Assembly (NCBI RefSeq): GCF_022538115.1
Contig: NZ_JAKZAL010000017.1
Location: 53,057-117,056 of the forward strand
Length of the DNA stretch: 64,000 nt
Reading direction: 5' to 3'
From: Cognataquiflexum rubidum
GTDB lineage: Bacteria > Bacteroidota > Bacteroidia > Cytophagales > Cyclobacteriaceae
The notes beneath the pieces were generated by a model, which ran no database searches, was not told the origin of the DNA, and worked only from the letters and a program-made list of their open reading frames with translations. The position numbers were made by a program, and so were the translations under genes. Positions 63,079 through 64,000 of the stretch are shown piece by piece (the first letter of the stretch is position 1; each line of letters starts with the position of its first letter).

Positions 63079-63471
63079 ATGAACTTCCATATCTCAAAAA
63101 CCCTCCCAAAACAAGATTTTCTTGCTGTCAAGGAAAAAATCACAGAAGCCTTGAAATCTGAAGGCTTTGGAGTGCTGACAGAAATCGATGTACAGGCCAC
63201 CATGAAAAAGAAACTGGACAAGGACTACAAGCCTTTCCTGATTTTGGGTGCCTGCAATCCCGTCTATGCGGACAAAGTCCTGACCATTGACCCCTATATG
63301 AGTGCCCTCCTGCCCTGCAATGTGACCCTGCGTGAATTGGAGTCGGGCGAAATAGAAGTATCTGCCGTTGACCCTGTGGCTGCCATGGGAGGAATGGGAA
63401 ATGAGAAAATCGAACCCCTCGCCCGTGATGTGCAGCAAAAACTCGAAAAGGTTATCGAAAAGATAGTATAA
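63079..63471 (+). CDS. DUF302 family protein
   Basis: The 130-residue protein matches DUF302 along its length: FLAVKEKITEALKSEGFGVL, then TEIDVQATMKKKL, and then FLILGACNPVYADKVL and LLPCNVTLRE. The fold is alpha/beta. The family has been linked to redox or metal stress in context studies but its activity is unknown. It is monocistronic, with the WYL regulator gene 175 bp upstream. Confidence 0.93.
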   Translation: MNFHISKTLPKQDFLAVKEKITEALKSEGFGVLTEIDVQATMKKKLDKDYKPFLILGACNPVYADKVLTIDPYMSALLPCNVTLRELESGEIEVSAVDPVAAMGGMGNEKIEPLARDVQQKLEKVIEKIV

Positions 63472-63591
63472 AGACCTTCAAGTGGTTAAAGGTGGATGCA
63501 ACTTTGTGGGAGCATACAGGCAAAAATAATCCTTGATCCCCCCATTGGAGATTTGAGGATTTAAACCTAACTTTTATAAAATTTACTAGCC

Positions 63592-63702
63592 ATGTCAAAA
63601 GAAAAAACAGTAAAAAAGGAAGAGAAAAAGAAGCCTGGTAAAAACCTCAAAGAAAAAAGAGCTGAAAAGAAAGCCAAAAAAGACGGTAAGAAAAATGATT
63701 GA
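63592..63702 (+). CDS. 36-residue lysine-rich protein
   Basis: The ORF starts MSKEKTVKKEEKKKPGKNLK and ends KKNDG-like (KDGKKND). Lysine and glutamate make up most of it. It lies 120 bases after the DUF302 gene and is followed at 35 bases by a strong terminator, which supports its being a real transcript end. It may bind nucleic acid or be disordered; function unknown. Confidence 0.6.
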   Translation: MSKEKTVKKEEKKKPGKNLKEKRAEKKAKKDGKKND

Positions 63703-63736
63703 TTTTCGAAAGAAGTCAATACAACAGGCCATAGAA

Positions 63737-63776
63737 AAGCCCTTGGAACCAGGTTCTAAGGGCTTTTTCTTTTAGC
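63737..63776 (+). terminator. Strong rho-independent terminator
   Basis: AAGCCCTTGGAACC and GGTTCTAAGGGCTT form a 14-bp stem with one G-U pair and a single-base loop in the minimal drawing, followed by TTTTCTTTT. It ends the transcript of the lysine-rich ORF. Confidence 0.9.
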
Positions 63777-63829
63777 TGTTTCCACCTTGTTGCACGCAAT
63801 TGGGTAAATCAAGCATTTTCTATTCAAGA

Positions 63830-63888
63830 CTAAACGTTTTTGTTTCGGAGCGAGAAGGAATTATCCCGAAACTTCAGGAGACCGGCAT
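63830..63888 (+). repeat. Dispersed repeat, copy 2
   Basis: It matches 12305-12362 over about 55 bases, with the shared core ATCCCGAAACTTC, then GGAG, then CCGGCA. Here the small hairpin is damaged (CTTCAGG rather than CTTCGGG). Confidence 0.7.
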
Positions 63889-64000
63889 AATCGCAAAAAA
63901 AAGAACTATTGCATCCTTTGTTTCTCCTATGTTTGAAATGATTCCATAAATTAACATAAAGTGGTGAGAGATGGGAGTGAATTCTTTTCTAAATAACCTT

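Noticed and set aside
1..64000. tRNA, rRNA or other structured RNA genes
   Set aside because: Looked for cloverleaf-like and conserved RNA patterns in intergenic regions by eye and saw none; a covariance-model scan would be decisive.

Overview
The window looks like a chromosomal segment of a Bacteroidota bacterium of the order Cytophagales, most likely Cyclobacteriaceae (inferred from gene content, not from a marker-gene tree). Supporting signs are a SprB-like adhesin end paired with PorP/SprF, a subtilase with a type IX secretion sorting tail, many small exported proteins of Bacteroidota type, promoters resembling TTG-N20-TAnnTTTG, and genes without clear Shine-Dalgarno sequences. No rRNA, tRNA, CRISPR array or prophage was seen. 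Most of the window is ordinary housekeeping and envelope gene content.

Layout. 1-2.2 kb: end of an adhesin gene and its PorP/SprF partner. 2.2-9.6 kb: two DUF1016 (PD-(D/E)XK) nuclease genes, one frameshifted and one intact, around a prolyl oligopeptidase, a DUF2254 membrane protein and an unknown protein. 9.9-17.2 kb: flavin-dependent oxidoreductase, MscS channel, AI-2E-family transporter, DUF2200 protein and PEP carboxylase. 17.5-23.1 kb: a minus-strand cluster with an exported PIG-L deacetylase, a 33-residue membrane peptide and a sodium:solute symporter, linked by ATGA overlaps. 23.5-33.4 kb: PagL-like deacylase, TPR protein, gyrA, two unknown exported proteins, rpe, a subtilase and a lipoprotein. 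33.4-39.9 kb: a TrpF-like protein, hemF, PAP2 phosphatase, riboflavin synthase, pcm, a thioesterase and a three-gene unit with a possible HolD-like and a possible kinase-like protein. 40.0-44.4 kb: a four-gene operon of unknown exported proteins, one with leucine-rich repeats. 44.6-51.0 kb: a TlpA-type lipoprotein, gatB, alaS and an M23 peptidase.

51.2-53.0 kb is the most unusual stretch. A single Y1 (HUH) transposase of the REP-associated type sits between inverted copies of a 20-bp hairpin sequence and within an array of 16 related hairpins, with a duplicated arm of about 205 bp on each side. 53.1-59.9 kb holds an ECF sigma/anti-sigma/outer-membrane operon, an AraC-type membrane regulator and an M1 aminopeptidase interrupted by an in-frame TAG. 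59.9-64 kb holds degenerate intergenic repeats, a short YRF-motif protein, a divergent DinB/WYL-regulator pair, a DUF302 protein and a 36-residue lysine-rich ORF with a strong terminator.

The best candidates for undescribed biology are the hairpin/transposase module, the exported operon at 40.0-44.4 kb, and the coupled 33-residue membrane peptide. Intergenic DNA carries several families of dispersed or tandem repeats.
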